A DNA stretch of 64,000 nucleotides, from positions 6,448,001 to 6,512,000 of the forward strand of contig NZ_JARUBP010000001.1 of NCBI RefSeq assembly GCF_029626225.1, given 5' to 3'. This document shows, piece after piece, positions 28,883 through 36,379 of this stretch (positions are counted from its first letter, which is position 1; every line of letters starts with the position of its first letter). Origin of the DNA: Asanoa sp. WMMD1127. Lineage in GTDB: Bacteria > Actinomycetota > Actinomycetes > Mycobacteriales > Micromonosporaceae. Under the pieces are notes generated by a model. That model saw only the letters and a program-made list of their open reading frames with translations. It did no database searches and had not been told where the DNA came from. The position numbers were made by a program, and so were the translations under genes.

Positions 28883-29618
28883 GGAGGCGCAGGCCGAGCT
28901 CCGCCGCGTCCCGGTCGAGGAGGTCGCGGTTGCGGTCCGCCCAGTGGCCGGAGTCGAGGTCGGCGCGGAGCGCGTTCACCGCCCGGTGTTCGGCTCGGGC
29001 ACCGACCTTGGTCCAGACCGAGGTGCCGCGGCGGACGCGTTCGTCCAGGTAGGCCTGCGGTCGGCGCCAGTAGGCCTCGAAGAAGCCGTCGACGCAGTCC
29101 CACGGCACGGGCACCGGCTCGGTGCGGCCGCCGATCGCCTCGGCCAGCTCGGACAACGACGGCCGGCCGGCGACGAGGTCGCCGACCTCCGGCAGGTAGT
29201 CGCGGGTCAGCCAGAACCTGTCCAACCACCCGGCCGCCGTCGTCTCGTGCGTGAACACCACCACCCGCCGCGCGACCCGGCGAAGCTCGCGCAGCCCCGC
29301 GATCGGGTCGGGCCAGTGATGGATGGTGGCGAACGCCATCGCGGCGTCGAACGACTGGTCCGCGAACGGCAGGCGGTCGGCCGACGCGGCCACGCACGGC
29401 GCGGCATCCGCGGGCCGCTGTGCCCGCATGAGCGCCGACGGCTCGACGGCGGTGACGTCGCTGTGCGGCGGCTCGTAGGAGCCGGTGCCGGCCCCGACGT
29501 TGAGCACGGTCCGCGCGGGCCCGAGCGCCTCCCACAACTGCGCCGCGATCCGCGGCTCGGTCCGCCGGGTCACCGTGTAGGTGGCGCCGATGGTGTCGTA
29601 CAGCTGCGCGCTGGTCAT
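28872..29618 (-). CDS. Class I SAM-dependent methyltransferase
   Basis: A 248-residue methyltransferase. Motif I reads VLNVGAGTGSYEP (about residues 38-50) and motif II DVTAVEPSALM; the core follows with ASADRLPFADQSFDAAMAFA and IHHWPDPIAGLRELRRVARR. The second half (WLTRDYLPEV, GFFEAYWRRPQAYL) is typical of UbiE/Methyltransf_11-like proteins acting on small molecules. GGGAGAG sits directly before the ATG. The substrate cannot be named. Overlaps the GlxA-type gene by 11 bases. Confidence 0.88.
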   Translation of the reverse strand: MTSAQLYDTIGATYTVTRRTEPRIAAQLWEALGPARTVLNVGAGTGSYEPPHSDVTAVEPSALMRAQRPADAAPCVAASADRLPFADQSFDAAMAFATIHHWPDPIAGLRELRRVARRVVVFTHETTAAGWLDRFWLTRDYLPEVGDLVAGRPSLSELAEAIGGRTEPVPVPWDCVDGFFEAYWRRPQAYLDERVRRGTSVWTKVGARAEHRAVNALRADLDSGHWADRNRDLLDRDAAELGLRLLIA

Positions 29619-29844
29619 TCTCTCCCGCCTTCGTCACGCCCGGCTCCAGGCGCGTTGACCGAAGCGTCTCCCCTCACCCGCACCGCCGTCAAGGTATGCC
29701 GTCCATTGTAGACGTTGAATGCCGAACCAGCCCACATGCCTCATCCGACCCAGATTTCCGTTCATCGGTTCCCGCCCGCGAACCGCCCTACGCTCGAAAT
29801 GGGGGCCGCCTGGGCGGCCGATTCATAGTGGCGGGAGGAACGTC
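29619..29844. promoter_or_regulatory. Divergent intergenic region with a leader hairpin
   Basis: 226 bases between the methyltransferase and the unknown gene at 29845. TACGCT at 29789-29794 may be the -10 of the rightward promoter. A perfect 7-bp hairpin (GGCCGCC, TG loop, 29804-29819) lies in the presumed leader, 25 bases before the ATG and ahead of the GGGAGG ribosome-binding site. Nothing else recognised. Confidence 0.35.
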
Positions 29845-30291
29845 ATGGCGCGCGAAGTGAAGGATGTTGAAGTGGTCCTGGAAGCTCTCCAGTGCACGAA
29901 CGCCGAGGGCGACTCGGGCACCAATATCGAAGTCTTCGGTCAGCTCGAGGCACGCGGCGTCTTCATCGACGCCAACGGCGAGCCGCGGGCGGGCGCCCGC
30001 AAGGTCATGTGGCAACAGGACGACGGGATCAACCTGGCGCCGCGGACCGAGCTGAGGGTGAACAGTGTCGCGGCGTTCCCGGTGTTCAAGGGCGACTTCC
30101 TCTGGATCGGCGGACGGATCGTCGAGGAGGACGACTTCGACGACGACCTCCTCGGCGACGGCTTTCGCAAGCTGCGTTACCCCGAGATCAAGAACGGCAT
30201 CGTCAACGTAGGCTTCAACAAGGACGAGCAGGAAGTCATCGCCCGCTACAACATCAACGTCAAGGACATCCGCATCGACCCGAACGCCTGA
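29845..30291 (+). CDS. Conserved hypothetical cytoplasmic protein
   Basis: A 148-residue acidic protein that I cannot assign. It has no signal or membrane segment. The pattern is beta-rich (VKDVEVVLEALQC, TNIEVFGQLEARGVFID, GDFLWIGGRIVEEDDFDDDL, ARYNINVKDIRIDPN), suggesting a sandwich or jelly-roll fold. The start is the ATG at 29845, which has GGGAGG seven bases upstream; the longer in-frame reading from 29719 has no support. A strong hairpin follows the stop, so it is a single-gene unit. Confidence 0.75.
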   Translation: MAREVKDVEVVLEALQCTNAEGDSGTNIEVFGQLEARGVFIDANGEPRAGARKVMWQQDDGINLAPRTELRVNSVAAFPVFKGDFLWIGGRIVEEDDFDDDLLGDGFRKLRYPEIKNGIVNVGFNKDEQEVIARYNINVKDIRIDPNA

Positions 30292-30304
30292 CGGCGGCGC
30301 ACCG

Positions 30305-30338
30305 GTCGGACGGGCTCCCTTGCGGGAGCCGGTCCGAC
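30305..30338 (+). terminator. Hairpin terminator after the unknown gene
   Basis: A 15-bp stem with one mismatch (GTCGGACGGGCTCCC against its partner) and a TTGC loop, 14 bases after the stop. The next gene's TAGTGT -10 begins right at its foot. Confidence 0.8.
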
Positions 30339-30344
30339 TAGTGT
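30339..30344 (+). promoter_or_regulatory. -10 element TAGTGT of a leaderless promoter
   Basis: TAGTGT, seven bases, then the ATG at 30352, immediately downstream of the terminator hairpin. Confidence 0.5.
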
Positions 30345-30351
30345 CGGGCGC

Positions 30352-31077
30352 ATGCGAGCTCTGCTGACCTCGTCCGGGGTCAAGAACGCCAGCATCAACG
30401 ACGCCCTTGTCGATCTGCTCGGTAAGCCGATCGACCAGGCGAACGCGTTGTTCATTCCTACCGCGATCTATCCCTTTCCCGGCGGGCCGGCCATGGCGTG
30501 GCACGCGCTCTCCGGTCAGGCGCTGCCGCAGCTCGGGTGGAAGTCGTTGGGGATCCTGGAGCTGACCGCGCTCCCGCACATCGAGGAGGACGCCTGGGTG
30601 CCGACCGTGCGCGACGCCGACGCGCTGCTCGTGTGGGGTGGCGATCCGCTGTTCCTCGCCAACTGGCTGCGGCGGTCCGGGCTCGCCGCGCTCCTGCCGA
30701 CGCTGCGGCCCGAGGCGGTCTACGTCGGGGTCAGCGCCGGCAGCATGGCAGCCACCACGACGTTCGTCGAGACCTACCCAGAGCCGCCGCGTGGGACCGA
30801 CGGGCCGTTCGAGACCGCGCCCGTCGTCTTCGAGACGCCCGAGGGCGACCTCGACCGGCTCTTGGTCACCGGGCAGGGGGTGGGCCTCGTCGACTTCGGG
30901 TTCATCCCGCACTTCGCGCATCCGCACCACCTCGACGCGTCCCCGGCCAACGCGGAGCGGTGGGCGGCGCACATCCCCGCGCCCACCTACGCGATCGACG
31001 ACGAGACCGCCATCAAGGTGGTCGACGGCGCCGTCGAGGTCGTGTCCGAAGGGCAGTGGCGGCTGTTCAAGCCATGA
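30352..31077 (+). CDS. Peptidase E-like protein (S51 family)
   Basis: A 241-residue cytoplasmic protein with the dipeptidase E / cyanophycinase fold. The nucleophile Ser is in VGVSAGSM (S128), preceded by the strand LLVWGGDPLFLANWL that carries the family GGxxx loop. The C-terminal half includes LGLV-type strand GLVDFGFIPHFAHPHH. Peptidase E cleaves Asp-X dipeptides, but many actinobacterial members are uncharacterised. The ATG follows the TAGTGT element by seven bases. The convergent GH2 gene is separated by a bidirectional terminator. Confidence 0.85.
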   Translation: MRALLTSSGVKNASINDALVDLLGKPIDQANALFIPTAIYPFPGGPAMAWHALSGQALPQLGWKSLGILELTALPHIEEDAWVPTVRDADALLVWGGDPLFLANWLRRSGLAALLPTLRPEAVYVGVSAGSMAATTTFVETYPEPPRGTDGPFETAPVVFETPEGDLDRLLVTGQGVGLVDFGFIPHFAHPHHLDASPANAERWAAHIPAPTYAIDDETAIKVVDGAVEVVSEGQWRLFKP

Positions 31078-31086
31078 CCGCGGGAC

Positions 31087-31120
31087 GCGGGTGCGGCGGC
31101 GCCGACGCCGTCGCACCCGC
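31087..31120. terminator. Bidirectional hairpin between the peptidase E and GH2 genes
   Basis: A 15-bp stem with one mismatch (GCGGGTGCGGCGGCG against CGCCGTCGCACCCGC) and a CCGA loop, between converging stops. Confidence 0.8.
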
Positions 31121-31128
31121 GCGGTCCA

Positions 31129-33465
31129 CTAAGGCGCCCAGGGTGCCGCGATGTTCCAGGTGCTGTCGGCCGTCCACAGGCCCGGCGCGTTATAGGCGGC
31201 GCCGCCGGCACCGTTGGAGAGCCAGACCTCCGAGTTGTAGTGCCTCAGGTACGAGCCGCGGAAGTTCCACGACTCCAGCGACACGCCCGAACCCGTCAGG
31301 CCCGTCCGCGCGCACCACGTGGCGTCCGCCCGCAGCAGGGCCGAGCCGTCGTTCGGGGAATTCTGCACCCGCGAGTTCGCGTGCCGCAGGAACTGGCCCG
31401 GGAAGTTGACCGACTCGAACGAGTAGCAGGACCCGTCGGCGAGACCCGGACGGATCGTGTACGTGGCGTCGCTCTTCAGCAGCGCCGACGACCCGGCATT
31501 GACCACCTCGGTGTACGCCAGGCTGTTCTGGTGCCGCAGATAGCGGTCCGTGAAGCCGGGCGTCGTCACCTGCAGCGACCGTCGCTGGTTGACCGGCAAC
31601 GTCGTCGGCGCCAGCGCCGGCAGTGACCGGGACGCCGCGATCAGCGCCTGGTTGGCCGCCCGCACCCGGGCCTGGTCCATCTTCACGACCTGCCGGTCGT
31701 ACGTCACGAACCCGTTCAGCTCGCCCTCCAGATCGGTGATCTCCGTGTAGATCGCCGCCGACAGGCCCTTGCCCAGCATCAGGTTCTGCACCCCGGCGAC
31801 CAGCCCCACGTACCGATCGGTCAGCGCGGTCGCGTTGGCCTGCCACTCGTACGCGAAGAAGCCTCCGCTCGGCGACCACTCGTGGCCCGGCGTGTGCAGG
31901 CCCAGGCCGCCGAACTCGCCCAGCACCGAGATCCGCGACGATGCCACGGGGGCGTCCGGGCCGAGATAGACGTGCCAGTCGTCGATGTCGCCGTTGCCCG
32001 GGTTGCCCAACGACTGACAGCAGTTGTGCCCACTGTGGACGTTGACCAGCCGGGTCGGATCCTGCGCCTTGACCGCGTTGCCGAACCGCTGGGTGTCGAC
32101 CAGCGACCGCTCGCCCCAGCCCTCGTTGTAGACCGTGTAGGCGACGACCGCCGGCGACGACCGGTGCTCGTTGACGATCTCCCGCGCCTCGGCCTCGAGC
32201 TGGGCCTGCTGGGCCGCGTTCGGGTCGACGTTCTGTGCGGTCAGCGACGGCACGTCCTGCCAGACGAGCAGCCCCAGCCGGTCCGCGTGGTAGAACCAGC
32301 GCTGCGGCTCCACCTTGATGTGCTTGCGCACCATGTTGAAGCCCAGGTCCTTGTGCTTCTGCAGGTCGAACGCCAGCGCCGCGTCGGTCGGGGCCGTGTA
32401 GACGCCGTCCGGCCAGTAGCCCTGGTCGAGCGTGCCGGTCTGGAACACGAACTGGCCGTTGAGCAGCGGGCGGCGTACCCCGTTGACCAGGCCCGTCGTG
32501 ATCTCCCGCATCCCGAAGTAGTGCGTCGTGCGGTCCACGAGCGCCCCGGACGCGTTGCGCAGCGTCACCTGCAGGTTGTAGAGGAACGGGTCGTCCGGCG
32601 ACCACCGCCGCGCGGCCGGCACCGGCACGGCGAACTCGGTGAACCCGCCGGTCGCCGAGCCGACCACGGTGGACCCGTTCAGCGCCTCGGCCAGCACCGA
32701 GTGGCCCGAGACCGAGCCGCGCGTGAACACCCGTACCCGGATGGTGTTGTTGGCGAGGTTGGGATAGAGGTCGACCGAGCTGATCGACGACGCCGGCGTC
32801 GGCTCGAGCCACACCGTCTGCCAGATGCCGGAGCTCGGCGTGTAGAAGATGCCGTTGGGGGTCTTGGTCTGCTTGCCGATCGGCGGCAGGCTGCCGTTCT
32901 GCCGGGTGTCGCTCGGGTCCCAGACCTTGACGACGAGCTCGTTGGTGCCGCCGTTCAGCGCGGGGGTGATGTCGAACGTGAACGCGTCGTAGCCACCGAC
33001 GTGCCCGCCGACCTGCTGCCCGTTGACCCAGACGGTGGTCTGGTAGTCAACGGCGCCGAAGTTGAGCTGCACCCGCCGCCCGGCCCAGCCGGGCGGCACG
33101 GTGAACGTCCGCCGGTAGAACAGGTAGTTGCGGTTGTCGCCCGGCGCGCGCATGACACCGGACAGGGCCGACTCGACCGGGAACGGCACGTTGACGCGCT
33201 CCGGCAGGTTGGTGTTGAACTGCGGCGCGTCGTCGGTGGCCGACTGGCGCAGCTGCCACTCGCCGTTGAGGTTCTGCCAGTCGGGCCGGGTCATCTGCGG
33301 CCGCGGGTACTCCGGCAGCGGCGTGCCGTTGAGCGCCTGGGCGGTCCACGGCGTGGTCAGCGGCGGCGGTTTGGCCGGCGCGGCCTGGGCGGTGCCCGGG
33401 GCCGCCAGCAACCCGACCGCCAAGGCCAGGAGAGCGACAACGGAGGTACGACGGGACGGTTTCAT
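31129..33465 (-). CDS. Secreted GH2 glycosidase with C-terminal CBM42 (AbfB) domain
   Basis: A 778-residue exported enzyme. A Sec signal (1-29, GTAQAAP) is followed by the GH2 sugar-binding jelly roll (PDWQNLNGEW, NRNYLFYRRTF, VDYQTTVWVNG), an immunoglobulin-like domain and a TIM barrel with acid/base Glu in VYNEGWG (E448) and nucleophile in VLGEFGG (E517). From about residue 629 there is a three-unit beta-trefoil built on YLRHQNS, FLRHANS and YLRHYNS, the AbfB/CBM42 arabinofuranose-binding module. Sugar specificity (beta-galactosidase, glucuronidase or other) cannot be read off. GGAG precedes the ATG at six to seven bases. An 18-bp palindrome and a divergent LacI gene lie upstream. Confidence 0.9.
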   Translation of the reverse strand: MKPSRRTSVVALLALAVGLLAAPGTAQAAPAKPPPLTTPWTAQALNGTPLPEYPRPQMTRPDWQNLNGEWQLRQSATDDAPQFNTNLPERVNVPFPVESALSGVMRAPGDNRNYLFYRRTFTVPPGWAGRRVQLNFGAVDYQTTVWVNGQQVGGHVGGYDAFTFDITPALNGGTNELVVKVWDPSDTRQNGSLPPIGKQTKTPNGIFYTPSSGIWQTVWLEPTPASSISSVDLYPNLANNTIRVRVFTRGSVSGHSVLAEALNGSTVVGSATGGFTEFAVPVPAARRWSPDDPFLYNLQVTLRNASGALVDRTTHYFGMREITTGLVNGVRRPLLNGQFVFQTGTLDQGYWPDGVYTAPTDAALAFDLQKHKDLGFNMVRKHIKVEPQRWFYHADRLGLLVWQDVPSLTAQNVDPNAAQQAQLEAEAREIVNEHRSSPAVVAYTVYNEGWGERSLVDTQRFGNAVKAQDPTRLVNVHSGHNCCQSLGNPGNGDIDDWHVYLGPDAPVASSRISVLGEFGGLGLHTPGHEWSPSGGFFAYEWQANATALTDRYVGLVAGVQNLMLGKGLSAAIYTEITDLEGELNGFVTYDRQVVKMDQARVRAANQALIAASRSLPALAPTTLPVNQRRSLQVTTPGFTDRYLRHQNSLAYTEVVNAGSSALLKSDATYTIRPGLADGSCYSFESVNFPGQFLRHANSRVQNSPNDGSALLRADATWCARTGLTGSGVSLESWNFRGSYLRHYNSEVWLSNGAGGAAYNAPGLWTADSTWNIAAPWAP

Positions 33466-33532
33466 ACCTTGCTCCGTTCCAGTGAAGTAGAGATCGCGCC
33501 AGTGGTGGCCGGCCTGATACATCGATGGTTGG

Positions 33533-33550
33533 CTCTATAACGTTATAGAG
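33533..33550. promoter_or_regulatory. Perfect 18-bp palindrome, probable LacI operator
   Basis: CTCTATAACGTTATAGAG is a perfect inverted repeat centred on CG, the geometry of LacI-family operators, in a locally AT-rich stretch. It lies 68 bases before the GH2 start and 175 bases before the divergent LacI gene, so one bound dimer could control both. Assignment to this LacI is inference. Confidence 0.75.
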
Positions 33551-33711
33551 ACCGATCGACTTCTACAACGGGCACCGGGCCCGACCCGATCGCCGCGGTC
33601 GTGGTCGGCGGTACCCTGCTGGTCGGCGGCGCCGGCACGATCAGCGGCACCTCTCTGTTAGTCGTGATGGTGACGCCGAGTCGTTTGAGCCGGATCAGAC
33701 GGCTCCGCTGA
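33541..33711 (+). pseudogene. Start-less fragment encoding a C-terminal membrane anchor
   Basis: An open stretch with no ATG near its beginning encodes TGTGPDPIAAVVVGGTLLVG, a further hydrophobic run ending SLLVVMVTP, and a basic tail (SRLSRIRRLR) before TGA at 33709-33711. It contains a TTA codon. It looks like the last 50 residues of a surface-anchored protein, left between the GH2 and LacI genes. A chance open frame is possible. Confidence 0.35.
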
Positions 33712-33724
33712 TGGGGGTGTACGG

Positions 33725-34756
33725 GTGGGCGGCGTGAGCCTGAAGGACATCGCGGCGCGGGCCGGGGTGTCGTTGTCGACGGTGTCCAATGTGGTCAACG
33801 GCTACCGGCCGGTCGGCGAGGAGCTCCGGCAACGGGTGCAGTCGGCGATCGACGAGCTGGGCTACGCGCCGAACCTGTCGGCCCGCCACCTGCGCCTGGG
33901 CCGCACGGGCATCATCGCGCTGGCGATTCCGGAGCTCGACAACCCGTACTTCGCGGAACTCGCGGGCGCCGCGATCCGCGAGGCGGCGGGGCTGGGCTAC
34001 ACGCTGGTCATGGAGGACACGGCTGGGGCGTACGACCGCGAGCTCTCGATGATCGAGAACTCCCGCCGCCAGATCATCGACGGCCTCATCTTCAGCCCGG
34101 TCGCCGTCGCCCGCGAGGAGGTCCTGGCCCGCCCACCGGCGACACCGATGGTCCTGATCGGCGAGGGCGTCTACGACGTGCCCCACGACCACATCGCCAT
34201 CGACAACATCGCGGCAAGCCACGTCGCGGTGCAGCACCTGGTGTCGCTGGACCGCTATCGCATCGCCTTCATCGGCGCCCAGGCCGGCGACCATCGACAG
34301 TCGGCCCACCTGCGGCTGCGCGGGTATCGCGAGGCGCTGGCCGGGGCGGGGCTGCCCTGGGACCCGGCGCTGGCGGCGCCGACGTCGGCCTTCGGGCGGG
34401 CCGACGGGCTGCTCGCGATGCGTGATCTGCTGGCGCGGACGCAGCCGCCGGACGCGGTGTTCGCCTACAACGACCTGGTGGCGATCGGCGCTATGCGGGC
34501 GGTGGCCGAGGCGGGGTTGCGGATTCCGGACGATGTCGCGGTGATCGGCATCGACGACATAGAAGAGGGACGCTTCAGCAACCCGACGCTGACCACCATC
34601 TCGCCGGACAAGGAACACATCGGGCGGCTGGCCGTGCAGGCGTTGGTCGCCCGCATCGAAGGAAAGCCGGTCCAGCCGCCGTACGACATCCAGCCCCCGT
34701 TCCGCCTGTTGACCCGCGAGAGCACCCTGGGCGGCCATCGCCCGGTGCGGCCCTAA
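33725..34756 (+). CDS. LacI family sugar-responsive repressor
   Basis: A 343-residue LacI protein. The DNA-binding head is textbook (SLKDIAARAGVSLSTVSNVV, then the hinge NLSARHLRLGRTG) and the periplasmic-binding-like effector domain spans about residues 60-335, with YNDLVAIGAMRAVAEAGLRI and DVAVIGIDDIEEGR. The GTG at 33725 is used; the GTG three codons later (33734) would start the protein at SLKDIAARAG and is equally plausible. It is divergent from the GH2 gene with the CTCTATAAC palindrome between, so it very likely represses that gene until a sugar is present. Confidence 0.93.
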   Translation: MGGVSLKDIAARAGVSLSTVSNVVNGYRPVGEELRQRVQSAIDELGYAPNLSARHLRLGRTGIIALAIPELDNPYFAELAGAAIREAAGLGYTLVMEDTAGAYDRELSMIENSRRQIIDGLIFSPVAVAREEVLARPPATPMVLIGEGVYDVPHDHIAIDNIAASHVAVQHLVSLDRYRIAFIGAQAGDHRQSAHLRLRGYREALAGAGLPWDPALAAPTSAFGRADGLLAMRDLLARTQPPDAVFAYNDLVAIGAMRAVAEAGLRIPDDVAVIGIDDIEEGRFSNPTLTTISPDKEHIGRLAVQALVARIEGKPVQPPYDIQPPFRLLTRESTLGGHRPVRP

Positions 34757-34850
34757 AGCCTTCCGTGCCTCGCACACCGTCCGTCACCGGACAGTGTCAC
34801 ATGGCGTAGATGACATTGACGCATTTGCGGAGCCGCAACTGACCGACAAC

Positions 34851-35803
34851 ATGGATCCGGCCCTGCTCGCTGAGATGCGAAGGCAGTCAGAACTCGCGCC
34901 CGCGACCACAATCCCTACCGAAGCGGCGATGAAGGATCCAGCGGGTGGCTTCACCTCGGTGGCATTCGAGGGTGATGGCTTGACTTGACGTCGGCCCGAG
35001 GCGTCGCACCGGTCGCGGTTCGGCCAGCCCGCTTCTCGAAGGCCGAGCTCGAAGCGGAAGCGGAGAAGATCTGGACTGCGGTGAAGCACGCGGGCGTGAT
35101 CCAACCCATCACTGTCAAGTACGACGGCAGCGGATTGGGTGTTGAGCAGATGCCGGCGGCGGAGGCAGCCGCGGCGCGTGCCAAGGCCGGCCGCCTTCTC
35201 CCCGACGCCAAGGCGGTGGTCAACGCTGTGCGACCAGCGGTGCCGGTCGAGGTCACCGAAGCCGACCAGTCCATCGACTTCCTGGCCTGCCCGTCATCTG
35301 GCTGCACGAGGCGAAACACCATCCGCGTGGAACTCCGGCACCTACATGTGCCTCCCCGATGCGGGCGTCGGGCCGGGATCGTGTACCACGGGCTTCGGCG
35401 TCAACGTCGCTGCCCACGGCACGAACTATGTGCTCACCGCAGCCCACTGCGCCACCTGGTACGCCGACGGCGTTGACAACGCCTACGACGGCGCTAGGGA
35501 GCTGATCGGCCGCGCTACTCCGTCGGAGGATTGGGATCGGGACCTGTTGCTCATCAGCGCGCGGGGCTCGTACTGGATGTTCGACGGTGGCCCGAAATCT
35601 GCCGCCAAGAAGACGGGCAGACCGCAGGTCGCAAGGGGGACAGCGGTGGACCCGTCTTCTCGCTCGATGGCAGCGGCGTTCGTGCCAAGGGTGTGGTGTC
35701 CGCTGGTTCAGGATCGCGGATGTACGTCCAGGACATGGCCGACGTGACGACCTCGCGATCGGGCAGTTCGCCATGGAGCGGCGCCATTCCGCGGACTGGC
35801 GTG
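34851..35803 (+). pseudogene. Broken trypsin-like (S1) serine protease gene
   Basis: Pieces of one secreted S1 protease are spread over three frames. Propeptide segments come first: MDPALLAEMRRQSELAP and AGGFTSVAFEGDGLT, then a stop at about 34986, and in another frame ARFSKAELEAEAEKIWTAVK to DQSIDFLA. A further shift near 35310 gives SGTYMCLPDAG, the catalytic His motif NYVLTAAHCAT (35420-35455) and WDRDLLLISARG (probably the Asp region). After about 35620 another frame carries the Ser motif GDSGGPVFSLDG and YVQDMADV. At least three lesions (including lost bases before RKGDSGG) mean no working protease is made. It is followed closely by a second broken gene. Confidence 0.8.
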
Positions 35804-36309
35804 GTGACCGATACGGCGACACGCACGATCGCGCAACGGCGAGCGGGTTTGTCAGCGGGCGTCGTGGCGTTGGCGCTCGGGCTGTCAGCGTGCGCGCCGG
35901 CGCCCGTCCCAGCGGCCGCCCAGACGACGGAGATCACGCCGTCCAGTCCAGGCGCCGAGGGGTGCGCGGGATCCTTCGGCGCGCCAAGCGGCGTGCCCGT
36001 CGGCGACCAGTCGGTCGAGCTGGTGCCGACGGGTGCCGCTGAAGCTGTCGTTTGCAGCCATTTCGATCCGATGGCTTCAGACAGCCCTCCGCTGACGGAC
36101 GTCATCGCCGTGCCTGGCGACCCTGGGCGCCTCGTCGCCTATCTCAACGGTCCCTCGAAGGTCGGTGTTGACGACGGAACCGCTTCTCCTACTCTGACCA
36201 ACACGACGTCGCCGTCAACGTGCAACCCACCTGTGCAGCCGTCGAAAGAGAAGGCGTCCTGCGTCGCCTCGAGAGCTGCTCCGCGCTTCAAGAGTATTGG
36301 CGTGGCTGA
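35804..36309 (+). pseudogene. Frameshifted lipoprotein gene
   Basis: From the GTG at 35804 a lipoprotein signal is visible (SAGVVALALGLSACAPAP, lipobox LSAC), then a secreted domain (EGCAGSFGAPSGVPVGDQSV, VVCSHFDPMAS, DPGRLVAYLNGPSKVGVDD). Near 36175 the sensible reading moves to another frame, RNRFSYSDQHDVAVNVQPTC to LQEYWRG, ending at the TGA at 36307-36309. A single indel therefore splits it. Without the shift the frame runs on through the terminator into antisense of the next gene. The domain family is an uncharacterised actinobacterial lipoprotein; it sits just after the broken protease and may have been its partner. Confidence 0.7.
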
Positions 36310-36340
36310 CTGCCTGAGGGGGCCTTCTCCACTACCTGGA

Positions 36341-36374
36341 CCGACGGTGTGCGGCCGAGGCCGCACACCGTCGG
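36341..36374. terminator. Very stable bidirectional hairpin
   Basis: A perfect 16-bp stem (CCGACGGTGTGCGGCC and complement) around a GA turn, between the broken lipoprotein gene and the converging unknown gene at 36380. Confidence 0.85.
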
Positions 36375-36379
36375 GTGGG

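Noticed and set aside
34851-36309. Programmed frameshifting to explain the S1 protease and lipoprotein breaks
   Set aside because: There are several lesions including a stop and lost sequence, and no slippery site with a downstream structure was seen.
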